From NCBI RefSeq assembly GCF_002865585.1, contig NZ_CP025581.1, positions 1,054,001 to 1,118,000 of the forward strand: a stretch of 64,000 nucleotides of DNA, given 5' to 3'. Source of the DNA: Nocardioides houyundeii. Lineage in GTDB: Bacteria > Actinomycetota > Actinomycetes > Propionibacteriales > Nocardioidaceae. The translations under genes were made by a program, and so were the position numbers. Position 1 is the stretch's first letter, and each line of letters opens with the position of its first letter. This document shows positions 54,118-63,361 of this stretch, one piece after another. The notes beneath the pieces are model-generated. The model saw nothing but the letters and a program-made list of their open reading frames with translations, was not told the DNA's origin and made no database searches.

Positions 54118-55176
54118 ATGACAGCCGAACGGACCCCCCAGGATCCCCAGCCGCAGGACTCGTTGGCGATCGATCCCAAGCGCTCCATGACCCGGGCGGT
54201 CGCCTGGGTCCTCGGGGTGCTGTTCCTCCAGTTCGCGTTCATCTTCAGCTATGTCGCGGCCTTCCACGACCCGAAGCCGCACGTGCTCAAGGTGCAGGTG
54301 GTGGTGCCCCAGGGCGCCGAGGCCCAGGGGGAGCAGCTCGTCGACCAGCTCAACCGGCTCGACGACGACCCCCTGGACGCCTCGCTGGCCGAGTCGGAGG
54401 ACGAGGCTCGCGCGGGCGTCCGCAAGGGGGATGACGTCGCGGCCCTGGTGCTGCGCCCGGAGCAGAGCAGCGACCTGCTGCTCGTTGCCTCCGGAGGCGG
54501 AGTCTCGGACGAGGAGGCGGCCAGCCAGGTGCTCACCAAGGTGGTGGCCGAGCAGCAGCGGACCGTGGAGAAGGACGACCTGGTCCCGTTGCAGAGCGGT
54601 GACGCCCGCGGCCTCACCGGCTTCTACCTCGTGGTCGGCTGGGCGGTCGGCTCCTACCTGTTCCCGACCGTGGTGGCCCTGGCGCGCGGTGACCGACCGC
54701 GGTCGCTGCGCACCGCGGCGCTCCGGCTCGCCGCACTGGTCCCGTACGCCCTGGCATCGGGATTCGGCGGCGCCCTGATCGTCGGCCCGCTGCTGGACGC
54801 CCAGACCGGGCACTTCTGGCAGCTGGGCCTGCTCGGGGCCGCGGTGTCGTTCTCGATCGCCTCCGTGGCGATCGCGCTCGAGGCGCTCTTCGGGGTGATC
54901 GGGATCGGGCTGACGCTGCTGCTGATCGTGATCATCGGCAACCCGAGCGCAGGCGGGGCGTTCCAGGTCGGCGTGCTGCCCACCTTCTGGCGGGTCGTCG
55001 GAGACTGGATCCCCACCGGTGCCGGGGTGGACGGGGTGCGCCAGATCGTCTACTTCGGGTCCGACTCACTGACCCAGCCGCTGCTGGTGCTGGCGGCGTA
55101 CGCCGTGGTCGGCATCGTGCTCACCCTGCTCATCGCCGGTCGTGGACGGCGTCCGGAGCTGCTCATGAGCGCCTGA
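54118..55176 (+). CDS. YhgE/ABC-2-like membrane protein
   Basis: Predicted protein of 352 residues: one helix near 25-50 (AVAWVLGVLFLQFAFIFSYV), an extracellular domain of about 120 residues (VLKVQVVVPQGAEAQGEQLV onward), then five to six helices. This is the DUF3533/YhgE-Pip arrangement related to ABC-2 permeases and to phage infection proteins. No ATPase partner is adjacent. AAGGAG lies 6 bases before the ATG. The function is not known. Confidence 0.75.
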   Translation: MTAERTPQDPQPQDSLAIDPKRSMTRAVAWVLGVLFLQFAFIFSYVAAFHDPKPHVLKVQVVVPQGAEAQGEQLVDQLNRLDDDPLDASLAESEDEARAGVRKGDDVAALVLRPEQSSDLLLVASGGGVSDEEAASQVLTKVVAEQQRTVEKDDLVPLQSGDARGLTGFYLVVGWAVGSYLFPTVVALARGDRPRSLRTAALRLAALVPYALASGFGGALIVGPLLDAQTGHFWQLGLLGAAVSFSIASVAIALEALFGVIGIGLTLLLIVIIGNPSAGGAFQVGVLPTFWRVVGDWIPTGAGVDGVRQIVYFGSDSLTQPLLVLAAYAVVGIVLTLLIAGRGRRPELLMSA

Positions 55177-55296
55177 CTCGGCGAGCCTTCGATCCCCGAG
55201 GCCCAGTCGCGTCTCTTCTCCGGAAATCGCGCGTCCGCGTCGCTCGCGCGCGGCTAGGGTGAGCCGTTCTGACCAGATGCAGGCGGAAGGCGATCC

Positions 55297-56505
55297 ATGG
55301 GACTCATTCAGGCAGCGACCGGCGCACTCGGGGGAACCCTGGCTGACCAGTGGAAGGACTTCTACACGGTCCCCGCTGGCCTGGCCCCCACCGCCGCGCT
55401 CTTCGCGGCCGCGGCCAGCGGGACCAATGCCGGACGCGGCTCGAACACCAAGGGCTCCGACGGCGTCATCACCAACGGCAGCAAGATCCTCGTGCCCGAG
55501 GGTTACGGCCTGGTCCTGATGCAGGACGGCGCGATCACCGGCTTCGCCGCCGAGCCCGGGGCCTACGAATGGGACTCCGAGGCCCAGGACTCCCAGTCGA
55601 TCTTCGCCGGCGACGGCCTGGGTCCGCTGGTCACCACCTCGTGGGAGCGCTTCAAGTTCGGTGGCCGCCCCAGCTCCCAGCAGCGCGCCTACTTCGTCGC
55701 GCTCAAGGAGCTGCCGAACAACCGGTTCGGCACCCAGTCGGAGATCTACTGGGACGACGCCTACATGAACGCCCAGGTCGGCGCGGTCACCCGCGGCACC
55801 TACACGATGCGCATCACCGACCCGATCCTCTTCATCAAGGCGTTCGTGCCGGCCACCTACCTGGAGCCCGGCCGGGTCTTCGACTTCACCGACGTGGAGA
55901 ACGACGCCGCCTCCCAGCTCTTCAACGAGGTCGTCGGCTCCTTGGCGCCGGCGTTCTCGATGTACACGAACGACCCGTCCAAGGGCAACCGGATCACCAA
56001 GATCCAGCAGGACTCCGTCGGGTTCGCCCAGAGCCTGTCGGCCGCTGTCGAACAGAACTACGGGTGGAGCACCGGCCGCGGGCTGGAGATCGTCTCGGTC
56101 GCGATCGTCTCCATCGAGTACGACGAGTCCACCCGTGAGCTGCTGCGCAACGTGCAGCGTGCCGACGCGCTCTCCGGTGCCCGTGGCAACTCCAACCTGC
56201 AGGCCTCCGTCGCTGCCGGCTTCGAGTCGGCCGGCGAGAACTCCGGCCCCGGCGGCCTGATCGGGATGGGCATGGCGGCCAGCGGTGCCGGTATCGGCGG
56301 CCTGCAGCAGCCGGTGCCCGGCGTGGGCGCCCAGTCAACGCCTGCCCAGCCTGCCCAGCCCGCCCCGGCGGCTCCCGCGGCCCAGCCCGCCGCCTCCGCC
56401 GAGGACCCGATGGCGACGCTGACCAAGGCCAAGCAGATGCTCGACGCCGGTCTGATCACCCAGGCTGACTACGACGCCGCGAAGGCGAAGGCACTCGGCC
56501 TGTGA
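55297..56505 (+). CDS. SPFH-domain protein with C-terminal SHOCT-like motif
   Basis: Predicted protein of 402 residues resembling virion-core/YdjI-type SPFH proteins: NGSKILVPEGYGLVLMQDG starts the domain, RGTYTMRITDPILFIKAFVP lies in the middle, and a coiled helical part follows (DESTRELLRNVQRADALSG). A Gly- then Pro/Ala/Gln-rich linker leads to TKAKQMLDAGLITQADYDAA, a SHOCT-type end. It has no N-terminal membrane helix. It overlaps the zinc-ribbon gene by 4 bases, so the two form a membrane-associated complex by inference. Confidence 0.82.
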   Translation: MGLIQAATGALGGTLADQWKDFYTVPAGLAPTAALFAAAASGTNAGRGSNTKGSDGVITNGSKILVPEGYGLVLMQDGAITGFAAEPGAYEWDSEAQDSQSIFAGDGLGPLVTTSWERFKFGGRPSSQQRAYFVALKELPNNRFGTQSEIYWDDAYMNAQVGAVTRGTYTMRITDPILFIKAFVPATYLEPGRVFDFTDVENDAASQLFNEVVGSLAPAFSMYTNDPSKGNRITKIQQDSVGFAQSLSAAVEQNYGWSTGRGLEIVSVAIVSIEYDESTRELLRNVQRADALSGARGNSNLQASVAAGFESAGENSGPGGLIGMGMAASGAGIGGLQQPVPGVGAQSTPAQPAQPAPAAPAAQPAASAEDPMATLTKAKQMLDAGLITQADYDAAKAKALGL

Positions 56506-57716
56506 GCACCGAGGCGTCTGTGGGTGCGGACCCGGAGGAGCCGGTGGTCCCTGCTGACCCGGTGATCGAGACCGCCAACGAGCAGCTGGAGGACGGCGTC
56601 AACCGCTGTCCCGCGTGCGGGTCCACCGAGATCCAGCTGCGGGTCTCGACGTCGATGCTGATCTGTCTGTTCTGCCGTCACGAGTGGGCGGAGGAGAAGG
56701 TCGAGCCGCTGGTCTCCGCCGATCAGGCGCTGCGCGACCTCACCGGCACGACGGTGGCCACGGGTGCCTCCGACATCACCGCGGACGCCGACATGCTCAC
56801 CATGAAGTGCTCCGGCTGTGGGGCCGAGGTTGTCGTGAACACCTCCGAGTCCACGTCGTCGCGGTGCCACTGGTGCCGGCACGTGCTCAGCGTCAACGAG
56901 CAGCTGCCCAACGGGGCGGTGCCGGACGCCGTGCTGCCGTTCAGCATCACTCGCGACCAGGCGGTGGAGCGCATCAAGGAGTTCGCCGGCAAGCGGAGGA
57001 TGTTCGCGCTTCGCCGGTTCACCCGGGAGTTCACCCCCGAGAACGTGGTCGGCGTCTACCTGCCCTACATGGTGGTCGACAGCAACGCCAGCGCTGACGT
57101 GCAAGGTGTCGGCGAGGTGCAGACCCGGCGGTACACCCGTGGCACCGGCGACAACAAGAAGACCGTCTACGACGCGGACGTCTACCGCGTCGACCGGCAC
57201 GTCGACTTCACGGCCGACGACCTGACCCTGGAGTCCTCGAGCGAGCGCGCCAACATGAGCGCGTTCGTCAACACCAACAACGTGATCAACACGATCCTCC
57301 CGTTCGACACCAAGAACGCTGTGCAGTGGAACGCCAGCTACCTGGTCGGCTACACCTCCGAGCGCCGAGACACCGACGTGTCGGAGCTGGTGCCCGTGCT
57401 GGAGCAACAGCTGCTCTCGATCGCCCGGTCCGAGGTGCGCGACTCGGTGAGCAGGTACGACCGTGGGGTGCGCTGGGAGACGGAGAACGTCGTGGTGCAC
57501 GGGACGAGGTGGCTCTCGATGTACCTCCCGGTGTGGCTCTACTCCTACTACCACGAGGCAGGGGAACGCTCGATGGTCCACTACATCGCCGTCAACGGAC
57601 GTACCGGCGAGACCATGGGCAGCGTTCCGGTCTCGCACTGGCGACTCAGCGTGGCGGCCCTGACCACCGGCACGGTGCTCGAGTCCGTCGCCGTCGCGAT
57701 CCTGGCGGCGTCGTGA
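56502..57716 (+). CDS. Double zinc-ribbon membrane-linked protein, partner of the SPFH protein
   Basis: Predicted protein of 404 residues with two Cys4 zinc ribbons: CPACGSTEI with CLFCRHEW (about 36-60) and CSGCGAEV with CHWCRHVL (about 103-128). A large beta-rich domain follows (FTPENVVGVYLPYMVVDSN) and a C-terminal hydrophobic stretch (AALTTGTVLESVAVAILAAS). TFIIB-like ribbon proteins of this kind are frequently next to SPFH genes in actinobacteria; the role is unknown. Both ends overlap neighbours (GTGA), marking a three-gene operon. Confidence 0.78.
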   Translation: MSTEASVGADPEEPVVPADPVIETANEQLEDGVNRCPACGSTEIQLRVSTSMLICLFCRHEWAEEKVEPLVSADQALRDLTGTTVATGASDITADADMLTMKCSGCGAEVVVNTSESTSSRCHWCRHVLSVNEQLPNGAVPDAVLPFSITRDQAVERIKEFAGKRRMFALRRFTREFTPENVVGVYLPYMVVDSNASADVQGVGEVQTRRYTRGTGDNKKTVYDADVYRVDRHVDFTADDLTLESSSERANMSAFVNTNNVINTILPFDTKNAVQWNASYLVGYTSERRDTDVSELVPVLEQQLLSIARSEVRDSVSRYDRGVRWETENVVVHGTRWLSMYLPVWLYSYYHEAGERSMVHYIAVNGRTGETMGSVPVSHWRLSVAALTTGTVLESVAVAILAAS

Positions 57717-58018
57717 ACGCCCTCGTGCTGGAGCTGGCGTACCCCGTCATCAGGACCCTGGAGACATCGTCTGACTCCGGAGGCTTGATGGCGCTGCTGC
57801 TCCTCGGGCCCGCCGGGGCCGCCGGGGTCTACTGGGGCCTGTTCCGCTACTACCGAAACACCGACAAGTCGCATGGCTTCGAGAAGGAGACCCTCATCGA
57901 GGCGCAGCCCGTGACCGGGGACGAACGCAAGGTGGACACGGTGCGCGGGACCACCCGGACCAAGATCCCGGGCGACAACGTCTCCGACCACCGCGAGCGC
58001 GTGCAGCGCTCAGGCTGA
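57713..58018 (+). CDS. Small single-pass membrane protein of the SPFH operon
   Basis: Predicted protein of 101 residues from GTG 57713. One central hydrophobic helix (LMALLLLGPAGAAGVYWGLF) is followed by a charged cytosolic tail. It overlaps the preceding gene by 4 bases. No family recognised; it may anchor the SPFH/zinc-ribbon pair. Confidence 0.7.
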   Translation: MNALVLELAYPVIRTLETSSDSGGLMALLLLGPAGAAGVYWGLFRYYRNTDKSHGFEKETLIEAQPVTGDERKVDTVRGTTRTKIPGDNVSDHRERVQRSG

Positions 58019-58075
58019 CCCCACGGCCGCTGCGCTAGCGTGTCGGCTCCCAACCGCCCTGGACCCGGAGGTCCC

Positions 58076-58585
58076 ATGAAGAAGTCCGCCAGCTTCGTCG
58101 CAGCCCTGCTCGCCCTCGCCACGGTGTCGCTCGGGTCCTCCGCCCACGCCGCGAGCGGCAGCATCAAGGACAAGTCAGGCGACGCGCCGGCGAGGTTCGA
58201 CGTGACCCGGCTCAAGGTCTCGCACACCTCGACGGAGGTGGTCATCACCGTCAAGGTCCGGTCGCTGGGCAAGCGGGACACCCAGTTCCTCGCCTACAAC
58301 GTCTACGGCGCGACGACCTCGTTCGCCGGCACCAGCCGTCGCGCGGCCAAGGGCGGCGTCAAGGACCAGTGGTACGAGCGCCGGAGCAACGGCATGGTGG
58401 TGCCCGCGGCCTGCACCCCGGCGACGACCTGGAACCTCAAGCGCGGAACCATCCGTACCACGATCTCCCGGGCGTGCGTGCCCGAGGTAGGGACGCTCAA
58501 GATCAAGACGTCCTTGGGCTCGGGCAAGGCGAACTCGTCCAAGCAGTCCGACCTGACCAAGAAGCTCACGGTCGCCCAGGACTGA
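58076..58585 (+). CDS. Secreted hypothetical protein, beta-rich
   Basis: Predicted protein of 169 residues with a signal peptide (SFVAALLALATVSLGSSAHA) cleaved before ASGSIKDKSGDAPA. The mature part has alternating strands (VVITVKVRSLG, LAYNVYGATT) and two Cys (AACTPATT, RACVPEV) that may pair. GGAGG precedes the ATG. Function unknown. Confidence 0.75.
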   Translation: MKKSASFVAALLALATVSLGSSAHAASGSIKDKSGDAPARFDVTRLKVSHTSTEVVITVKVRSLGKRDTQFLAYNVYGATTSFAGTSRRAAKGGVKDQWYERRSNGMVVPAACTPATTWNLKRGTIRTTISRACVPEVGTLKIKTSLGSGKANSSKQSDLTKKLTVAQD

Positions 58586-58601
58586 CCCGCTCACGAGGGG
58601 C

Positions 58602-59579
58602 TCAGGGCTGGAGGAACGGCCCGGAGCTGCTCGTGGGCAGGGAGACCCGGCCCGTGGTGGTGCCGACCCGGCGACAGGCGCCGCGCGGCACGGGGCACGA
58701 GGTCAGCACCTCCTGCTTGCCGGCGGTGGTCTGGATCAGCACCTCGTGACCGGCGCCCCAGCCCAGGAACCGGTACGCCTCGTCGCTGCGGCGGGCCGGG
58801 GCAGGGACCCGGCGCACCACCTTGCCGTCGGCCATGGCGCGGACCGTGCCCTCGCGCCCCACGACGTACTCGCCGTCGGCAGAGAGTGCGACCGGCTCGA
58901 ACCTCGCTCGCCAATCCGGCTTGCCCGGGGTGGAGAGGCTGGTCGGGCCCACCTTCCACGGGTGCTTCACGCTGCCCACGAAGACGGTGTCGTGTCCGAG
59001 GTCGACCATGCCCACCGGGATGCGCAGCAGGCGGGTCACCGCACCGGTCGACTCGGCGATGGTGCGCAGCCCCCCGCGGCCGCCGACGTAGACGACTCCG
59101 TCGCCGGCGTCCATGACGGTCCCGCGGATGTAGGAGTAGAAGGTGTTGAGCACCACCCGCCCCTGCAGGTCGAAGATCTTGATGCGGAACTCGTCGCCCT
59201 GGTCGGTCGACGCGGAGATGACCCGGCGCCCGTCGTCGGAGAGCAGCTCGGTGACGTAGAGCTCGGAGTTGTTCCGCTTGCCGATCACCCGCACGCGCCC
59301 GTCGGGACGGACCAACCGGAAGGTGTAGTCAGAGGCCACGACCCAGCCTCGGGCAGCGGTTCCCAGCAGCACCGGCCACCGGCCCGCGGTGGCCGGGAGC
59401 TCCACCCGCGCGTCGTCCTCCAGGCGGAGCTCGGTGCCGACCAGGCTCACCGCGCGCGGCACGGCCTCGCCCCGGGAGGCGGCTGGCGGGGGAGCCGAGG
59501 TGGCTGAGGAGACGGGCAGCATGGCCGCGAGCGCGGTGAGCGCGAGCACGGCCCCGGACAGGCGCGGGTGTCTGGTCAT
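58602..59579 (-). CDS. Secreted beta-propeller-like protein
   Basis: Predicted protein of 325 residues with a signal peptide (AVLALTALAAMLPVSSATSA) and repeated short strands with DGR turns (RPDGRVRVIG, SDDGRRVISAS, LSADGEYVVG), as in WD40-like/TolB-type propellers. It has a late Cys pair (TSCPVPRGACR). No catalytic motif seen. It converges on the preceding gene with a 16-base gap. Confidence 0.75.
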   Translation of the reverse strand: MTRHPRLSGAVLALTALAAMLPVSSATSAPPPAASRGEAVPRAVSLVGTELRLEDDARVELPATAGRWPVLLGTAARGWVVASDYTFRLVRPDGRVRVIGKRNNSELYVTELLSDDGRRVISASTDQGDEFRIKIFDLQGRVVLNTFYSYIRGTVMDAGDGVVYVGGRGGLRTIAESTGAVTRLLRIPVGMVDLGHDTVFVGSVKHPWKVGPTSLSTPGKPDWRARFEPVALSADGEYVVGREGTVRAMADGKVVRRVPAPARRSDEAYRFLGWGAGHEVLIQTTAGKQEVLTSCPVPRGACRRVGTTTGRVSLPTSSSGPFLQP

Positions 59580-59666
59580 GGCCTCAGTGTGGGGGAGATC
59601 CGCGCCGCGCGGCCCCCAGGCTCGCGGAGCGCCGGATGGCGGGGGAGTGCAGGTAGCCTCCAGAGC

Positions 59667-60695
59667 GTGGGCGCGGTGTCAGCGATGGACGACTTCCAGC
59701 GGCGACACCGAGTGGTGGGTTTCCCGCTCGCTGTCGTCTACAAGTACTTCGACGACCAGTGCCCCTACCTGGCGGCCGCGCTGACCTACTACGCCTTCGT
59801 CGCGATCTTCCCCCTGATGCTGCTGGGCTCCTCGATCCTGGGCCTGGTGCTGCGCGGGGAGCCGCAGTGGCAGGAAGCGATCCTGGACTCGGCGCTGGCG
59901 CAGTTCCCGATCATCGGCGACGAGCTGGGCCGGCCGGAGGGGTTGCAGGGCTCCTTCACCGGAGTCGCGATCGGCGCGCTCACGGCCCTCTACGGCAGTC
60001 TCGGCCTGGGGCAGGCGCTGCAGAACGCCCAGCACGTGGTGTGGGGAGTGCCCCGCAACAGCCGGCCGAACCCGATCTACGCCCGGGTCAAGACGCTGTT
60101 CCTGCTCCTCACCGCAGGGCTCTCGCTGATCACCGTGTCGGTCCTGGCGACAGTGGCCAGCACGACCGACGTGCTGAGCGAGACGCTGCACAGCTGGATC
60201 AGGCTCTCCCTGCCGCTGGTCACGATCGTGGTGGTGGGCGCCTTCCTCACCGTGCTGTTCAGGTTCGCGGCCACCGGCCAGCACTCCTACACGCGCGCCG
60301 CTCCGGGAGGCTTCGCCCTGGCGATCATGTGGCAGGGGCTGCAGATCGTGGGAGCCCGGTACGTGGAGAACGTGCTGGTCGACGCCAGCTCCATGGCCAA
60401 GACCTTCGGCCTGGTCCTGGGACTCATCGGGTTCCTGTGGATCGGGGCGGTGATGGCCGTGCTGGCGATGGAGATCAACGTGGTGCTCGCCCGGCACCTG
60501 TGGCCACGCGCCCTGCTCACGCCCTTCACCGACAACGTGCAGCTCACCGACGCCGACCGTCGCGCCTACGCCTCCTACGCCAGGATGCAGCGGCACAAGG
60601 GATTCGAGCACGTGGCCGTCTGGTGGGAGGAGCGCTCCCGACCCGACGAGGCCCCGACTCCGGTGTCAGACGAGGACGACGCGTCCTCGCGGTGA
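59667..60695 (+). CDS. YihY/BrkB-family inner-membrane protein
   Basis: Predicted protein of 342 residues with about six helices: PYLAAALTYYAFVAIFPLML is the family's first signature, GALTALYGSLGLGQALQNAQ the second, and GLIGFLWIGAVMAVLAMEIN the last. The function of YihY proteins is unsettled (once thought to be RNase BN). The GTG at 59667 lies 7 bases after TAGCCT, suggesting a leaderless transcript; ATG 59685 is the alternative. Confidence 0.88.
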   Translation: MGAVSAMDDFQRRHRVVGFPLAVVYKYFDDQCPYLAAALTYYAFVAIFPLMLLGSSILGLVLRGEPQWQEAILDSALAQFPIIGDELGRPEGLQGSFTGVAIGALTALYGSLGLGQALQNAQHVVWGVPRNSRPNPIYARVKTLFLLLTAGLSLITVSVLATVASTTDVLSETLHSWIRLSLPLVTIVVVGAFLTVLFRFAATGQHSYTRAAPGGFALAIMWQGLQIVGARYVENVLVDASSMAKTFGLVLGLIGFLWIGAVMAVLAMEINVVLARHLWPRALLTPFTDNVQLTDADRRAYASYARMQRHKGFEHVAVWWEERSRPDEAPTPVSDEDDASSR

Positions 60696-60699
60696 CGTC

Positions 60700-61155
60700 T
60701 CAGCTCCGCGTGCGCCCCGGCTCCAGCTGCTCCAGCAGCTGGTCGAGCAGCCGGCGCAGAGCGTGGCCGTCGGCCTCGCTCATCCCCATCCCGGCCACCA
60801 GTCGGGTCGGTACGTCGGCCACCCGGTCCCGCAGCGCCCGGCCCGCAGCGGTCACCGAGACCAGCACCCGACGCTCGTCGACCACGTCGCGGGTCCGGGT
60901 CACCAACCCCATCGTCTCCATCCGCTTGAGCAGGGGAGTGAGGGTGCCGGAGTCGAGGTGGAGTCGCGCCCCCAGGTCTCCCACCGTCAGCGGGCCGTCG
61001 GCGTCCCAGAGGCCGAGCAGGCAGAGGTACTGCGGGTAGGTCAGCCCTACCTCGGCCAACAGCTCGGTGTAGCGCCGGGTCACCGCTCGCGACGCGGCGT
61101 ACAGGGGGAGGCAGAGCTGGCGGTCCAGCTCCAGCTGGGGGTAGTCGGGGTCCAC
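60700..61155 (-). CDS. ohrR: OhrR-type MarR regulator
   Basis: Predicted protein of 151 residues. The N-terminal RQLCLPLYAASRAVTRRY carries the peroxide-sensing Cys of OhrR (about residue 15), and LTVGDLGARLHLDSGTLTPL is the recognition helix region, followed by the wing (RTRDVVDERRVLVSVT). It represses the divergent ohr gene until oxidised by organic peroxides. The GTG at 61155 lies 6 bases from TATTCT, so the message is probably leaderless. Confidence 0.92.
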   Translation of the reverse strand: MDPDYPQLELDRQLCLPLYAASRAVTRRYTELLAEVGLTYPQYLCLLGLWDADGPLTVGDLGARLHLDSGTLTPLLKRMETMGLVTRTRDVVDERRVLVSVTAAGRALRDRVADVPTRLVAGMGMSEADGHALRRLLDQLLEQLEPGRTRS

Positions 61156-61161
61156 AGCCCG

Positions 61162-61200
61162 AGAATACCTCTTGCCCTAATCAATTGCGCACAATACAGT
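61162..61200. promoter_or_regulatory. Divergent ohrR/ohr promoters with operator
   Basis: For ohr: TTGCCC (61172-61177), 17 bases, TACAGT (61195-61200), with the ATG 7 bases on. For ohrR: TATTCT on the minus strand (61167-61162). The core TAATCAATTGCGCACAATA between them contains the palindrome CAATTG and is the likely OhrR operator, lying in the ohr spacer. Confidence 0.65.
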
Positions 61201-61207
61201 TTCTGGC

Positions 61208-61624
61208 ATGAAGACTCTCTACACTGCCAGCGCCGTCGCCACCGGAGACGGCCGAAACGGTCACATCGAGTCCACCGACGGCATTCTCGTCGCCGACGTA
61301 CGCACTCCCAAGGAGATGGGCGGGGCGGGCGGCGCCACCAACCCCGAGCAGCTCTTCGCCGCCGGCTATGCCGCGTGCTTCCACTCCGCGCTGCGGCTGG
61401 TCGGCCAGAAGGCGGGCGCCGACGTGTCCGAGTCCGAGGTCGTCGCCGACGTCTCCATCGGTGACAACGGCAACGGCGGCTTCCAGCTCGCCGTCGGGCT
61501 CGAGGTGACGCTGCCCCAGGTCTCGCGCGAGGAGGCCGAGAAGCTGGTCGAGCAGGCGCACCAGGTCTGCCCCTACTCCAACGCCACCAGGGGCAACATC
61601 GAGGTCACCCTCACCGTGGCCTGA
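61208..61624 (+). CDS. ohr: Organic hydroperoxide resistance protein Ohr (OsmC family)
   Basis: Predicted protein of 138 residues that reduces organic hydroperoxides with a Cys pair: AACFHSALRL (near 57) and VCPYSNATRGNIEV (near 120), both canonical. TNPEQLFAAGYAACF is the family signature. The start lies directly at the predicted transcription start. It is controlled by the divergent OhrR. Confidence 0.95.
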   Translation: MKTLYTASAVATGDGRNGHIESTDGILVADVRTPKEMGGAGGATNPEQLFAAGYAACFHSALRLVGQKAGADVSESEVVADVSIGDNGNGGFQLAVGLEVTLPQVSREEAEKLVEQAHQVCPYSNATRGNIEVTLTVA

Positions 61625-61774
61625 CCGGGCCGGTGAGATCGGCGTCACATGACTGTTCGCCCGGCGTCCGCTCGGAAACATCCTCGTGACCGTTCATGGT
61701 GCGCGGCGGTAACCGTGGACTTCTAGCCTCCCCGAACACACGCTGCTCCGCAGCGGGCGATCTCGGAGGTTCAA

Positions 61775-63361
61775 TTGACACAGACACGGCGTGGATTCCT
61801 GCGCAACGTCGGCATTGCCGGCGGCGCAGGCGTCATGTTCAACACCATGGGAGCCCTCGGGCTCAGTCCTGCGGCGAGCGCGGAGACGCCGCCGTTCACC
61901 CCTCTGGACAGGAGCGGGCTGCATCGGCACGGCAGGAAGAAGGTCATCGTCATGGGCGGCGGGATCGCCGGCCTGACCACCGCCTACGAGCTGCTCAAGG
62001 GCGGCTACTCGGTCACCGTCCTGGAGGGCCGGAACCGGCCCGGCGGCCGCAACTGGACGGTGCGCGGTGGGGACACCCACACCGACCTGAACGGCCGTAC
62101 CCAGCGGGCCAGGTTCTCCCGCGACCAGTACATGAACGCGGGCCCGGGACGCATCCCGCAGATGCACGTCACGCTCGACTACTGCCGGGAGCTGCGCGTC
62201 CCGATCGAGGTGTTCACCAACCAGAACGCCGACGCCTTCCTCTACCGGGAGAACGTGCCCGGCGCGCTCAACGGGGTGCCGGTGCGGCAACGGGCGGTCA
62301 AGGCGGACGCCTACGGCTACACCGCCGAGCTGCTGGCCAAGGCCACCGACCAGGGCGCCCTCGACGCCGAGCTGACGGCCGAGGACAAGGAGGCACTGAT
62401 CTCCTACCTGCGCAGCTTCGGGGCGATCAACTCCGCCAACGAGTACGTCGGTGGCGGACGCCGCGGCTACGACCCGGAGCCGGGCGCGCACCTGGAGGCC
62501 GGAACCCCGCTCCCGCAGTACGACATCTCCGACCTGTTCCGCTCCACGCTGGGGAACTACTTCTCCTTCGAGATGGGCTTCGACCAGGCGATGATGATGT
62601 ACCAGCCGGTGGGCGGCATGGACCGCATCGCCTACGCGCTCGCCGGGGCGGTGGGGGCACGCAACGTCCGCTACAACTCCGAGATCGTGGAGTACCGCAA
62701 CACCACCGACGGGGTCGAGGTCCTCTACCGGGCCCCCGAAGGGGTCCGCAAGGTCAGTGGCGACTTCGCGGTCAACACCATGCCGCCCCACATCGCCGCT
62801 CGGGTCGCCAGCAACCTGCCGACCGAGATCGTCACCGCGCTGGGCTCGGTCAGCAAGACGAACGCCGGAAAGCTCGGCATCGAGTACGGCCGGCGGTGGT
62901 GGGAGGAGGACTTCCGCATCTACGGCGGGATCACCAACGCCAACACCAACATCGCCAACGTCTGGCACCCCTCCTACGGCTACCAGGGGGCTCGCGGCAC
63001 CATGATCGGGTACTACAACACCGGCGCCAACGCGAACTTCTACGGCGCCCTCACCCCCGAGCAGCGCTTCCGCGAGGCGGTGACCCAGGGCAAGAAGATC
63101 TTCGGCGACGTGTACGGCGAGAAGGTGAACAGCCACTTCAGCCAGGACTGGGCGTCGGCGAAGTTCTCCGAGGCCGCCTGGGTCGGCTGGCCCTCCGCCG
63201 CGGGCGGACAGACCGGTGCCGGCTACCAGAGCCTGCTCGGACCTACCGGCAACATCTACTTCGCCGGCGACCACCTCAGCCACGCCATCGCCTGGCAGCA
63301 CGGTGCGATGACCTCGGCACGGGCAACCGTCGCGCAGATCCACGAGAGGGTGATGGTCTGA
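61775..63361 (+). CDS. Tat-exported flavin amine oxidase
   Basis: Predicted protein of 528 residues. TRRGFLRNVGIAGGAGV is a twin-arginine signal. KKVIVMGGGIAGLTTAYELL is the FAD dinucleotide fold (near 60), GRNRPGGRNWTVRG the GG motif, and GNIYFAGDHLSHAIAWQHGA the C-terminal FAD site. It is of the monoamine or L-amino acid oxidase type and would make peroxide and an imine outside the membrane. The TTG at 61775 follows GGAGG. The next gene, a RidA-like protein, overlaps by one base and may handle the reactive imine product. Confidence 0.9.
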   Translation: MTQTRRGFLRNVGIAGGAGVMFNTMGALGLSPAASAETPPFTPLDRSGLHRHGRKKVIVMGGGIAGLTTAYELLKGGYSVTVLEGRNRPGGRNWTVRGGDTHTDLNGRTQRARFSRDQYMNAGPGRIPQMHVTLDYCRELRVPIEVFTNQNADAFLYRENVPGALNGVPVRQRAVKADAYGYTAELLAKATDQGALDAELTAEDKEALISYLRSFGAINSANEYVGGGRRGYDPEPGAHLEAGTPLPQYDISDLFRSTLGNYFSFEMGFDQAMMMYQPVGGMDRIAYALAGAVGARNVRYNSEIVEYRNTTDGVEVLYRAPEGVRKVSGDFAVNTMPPHIAARVASNLPTEIVTALGSVSKTNAGKLGIEYGRRWWEEDFRIYGGITNANTNIANVWHPSYGYQGARGTMIGYYNTGANANFYGALTPEQRFREAVTQGKKIFGDVYGEKVNSHFSQDWASAKFSEAAWVGWPSAAGGQTGAGYQSLLGPTGNIYFAGDHLSHAIAWQHGAMTSARATVAQIHERVMV

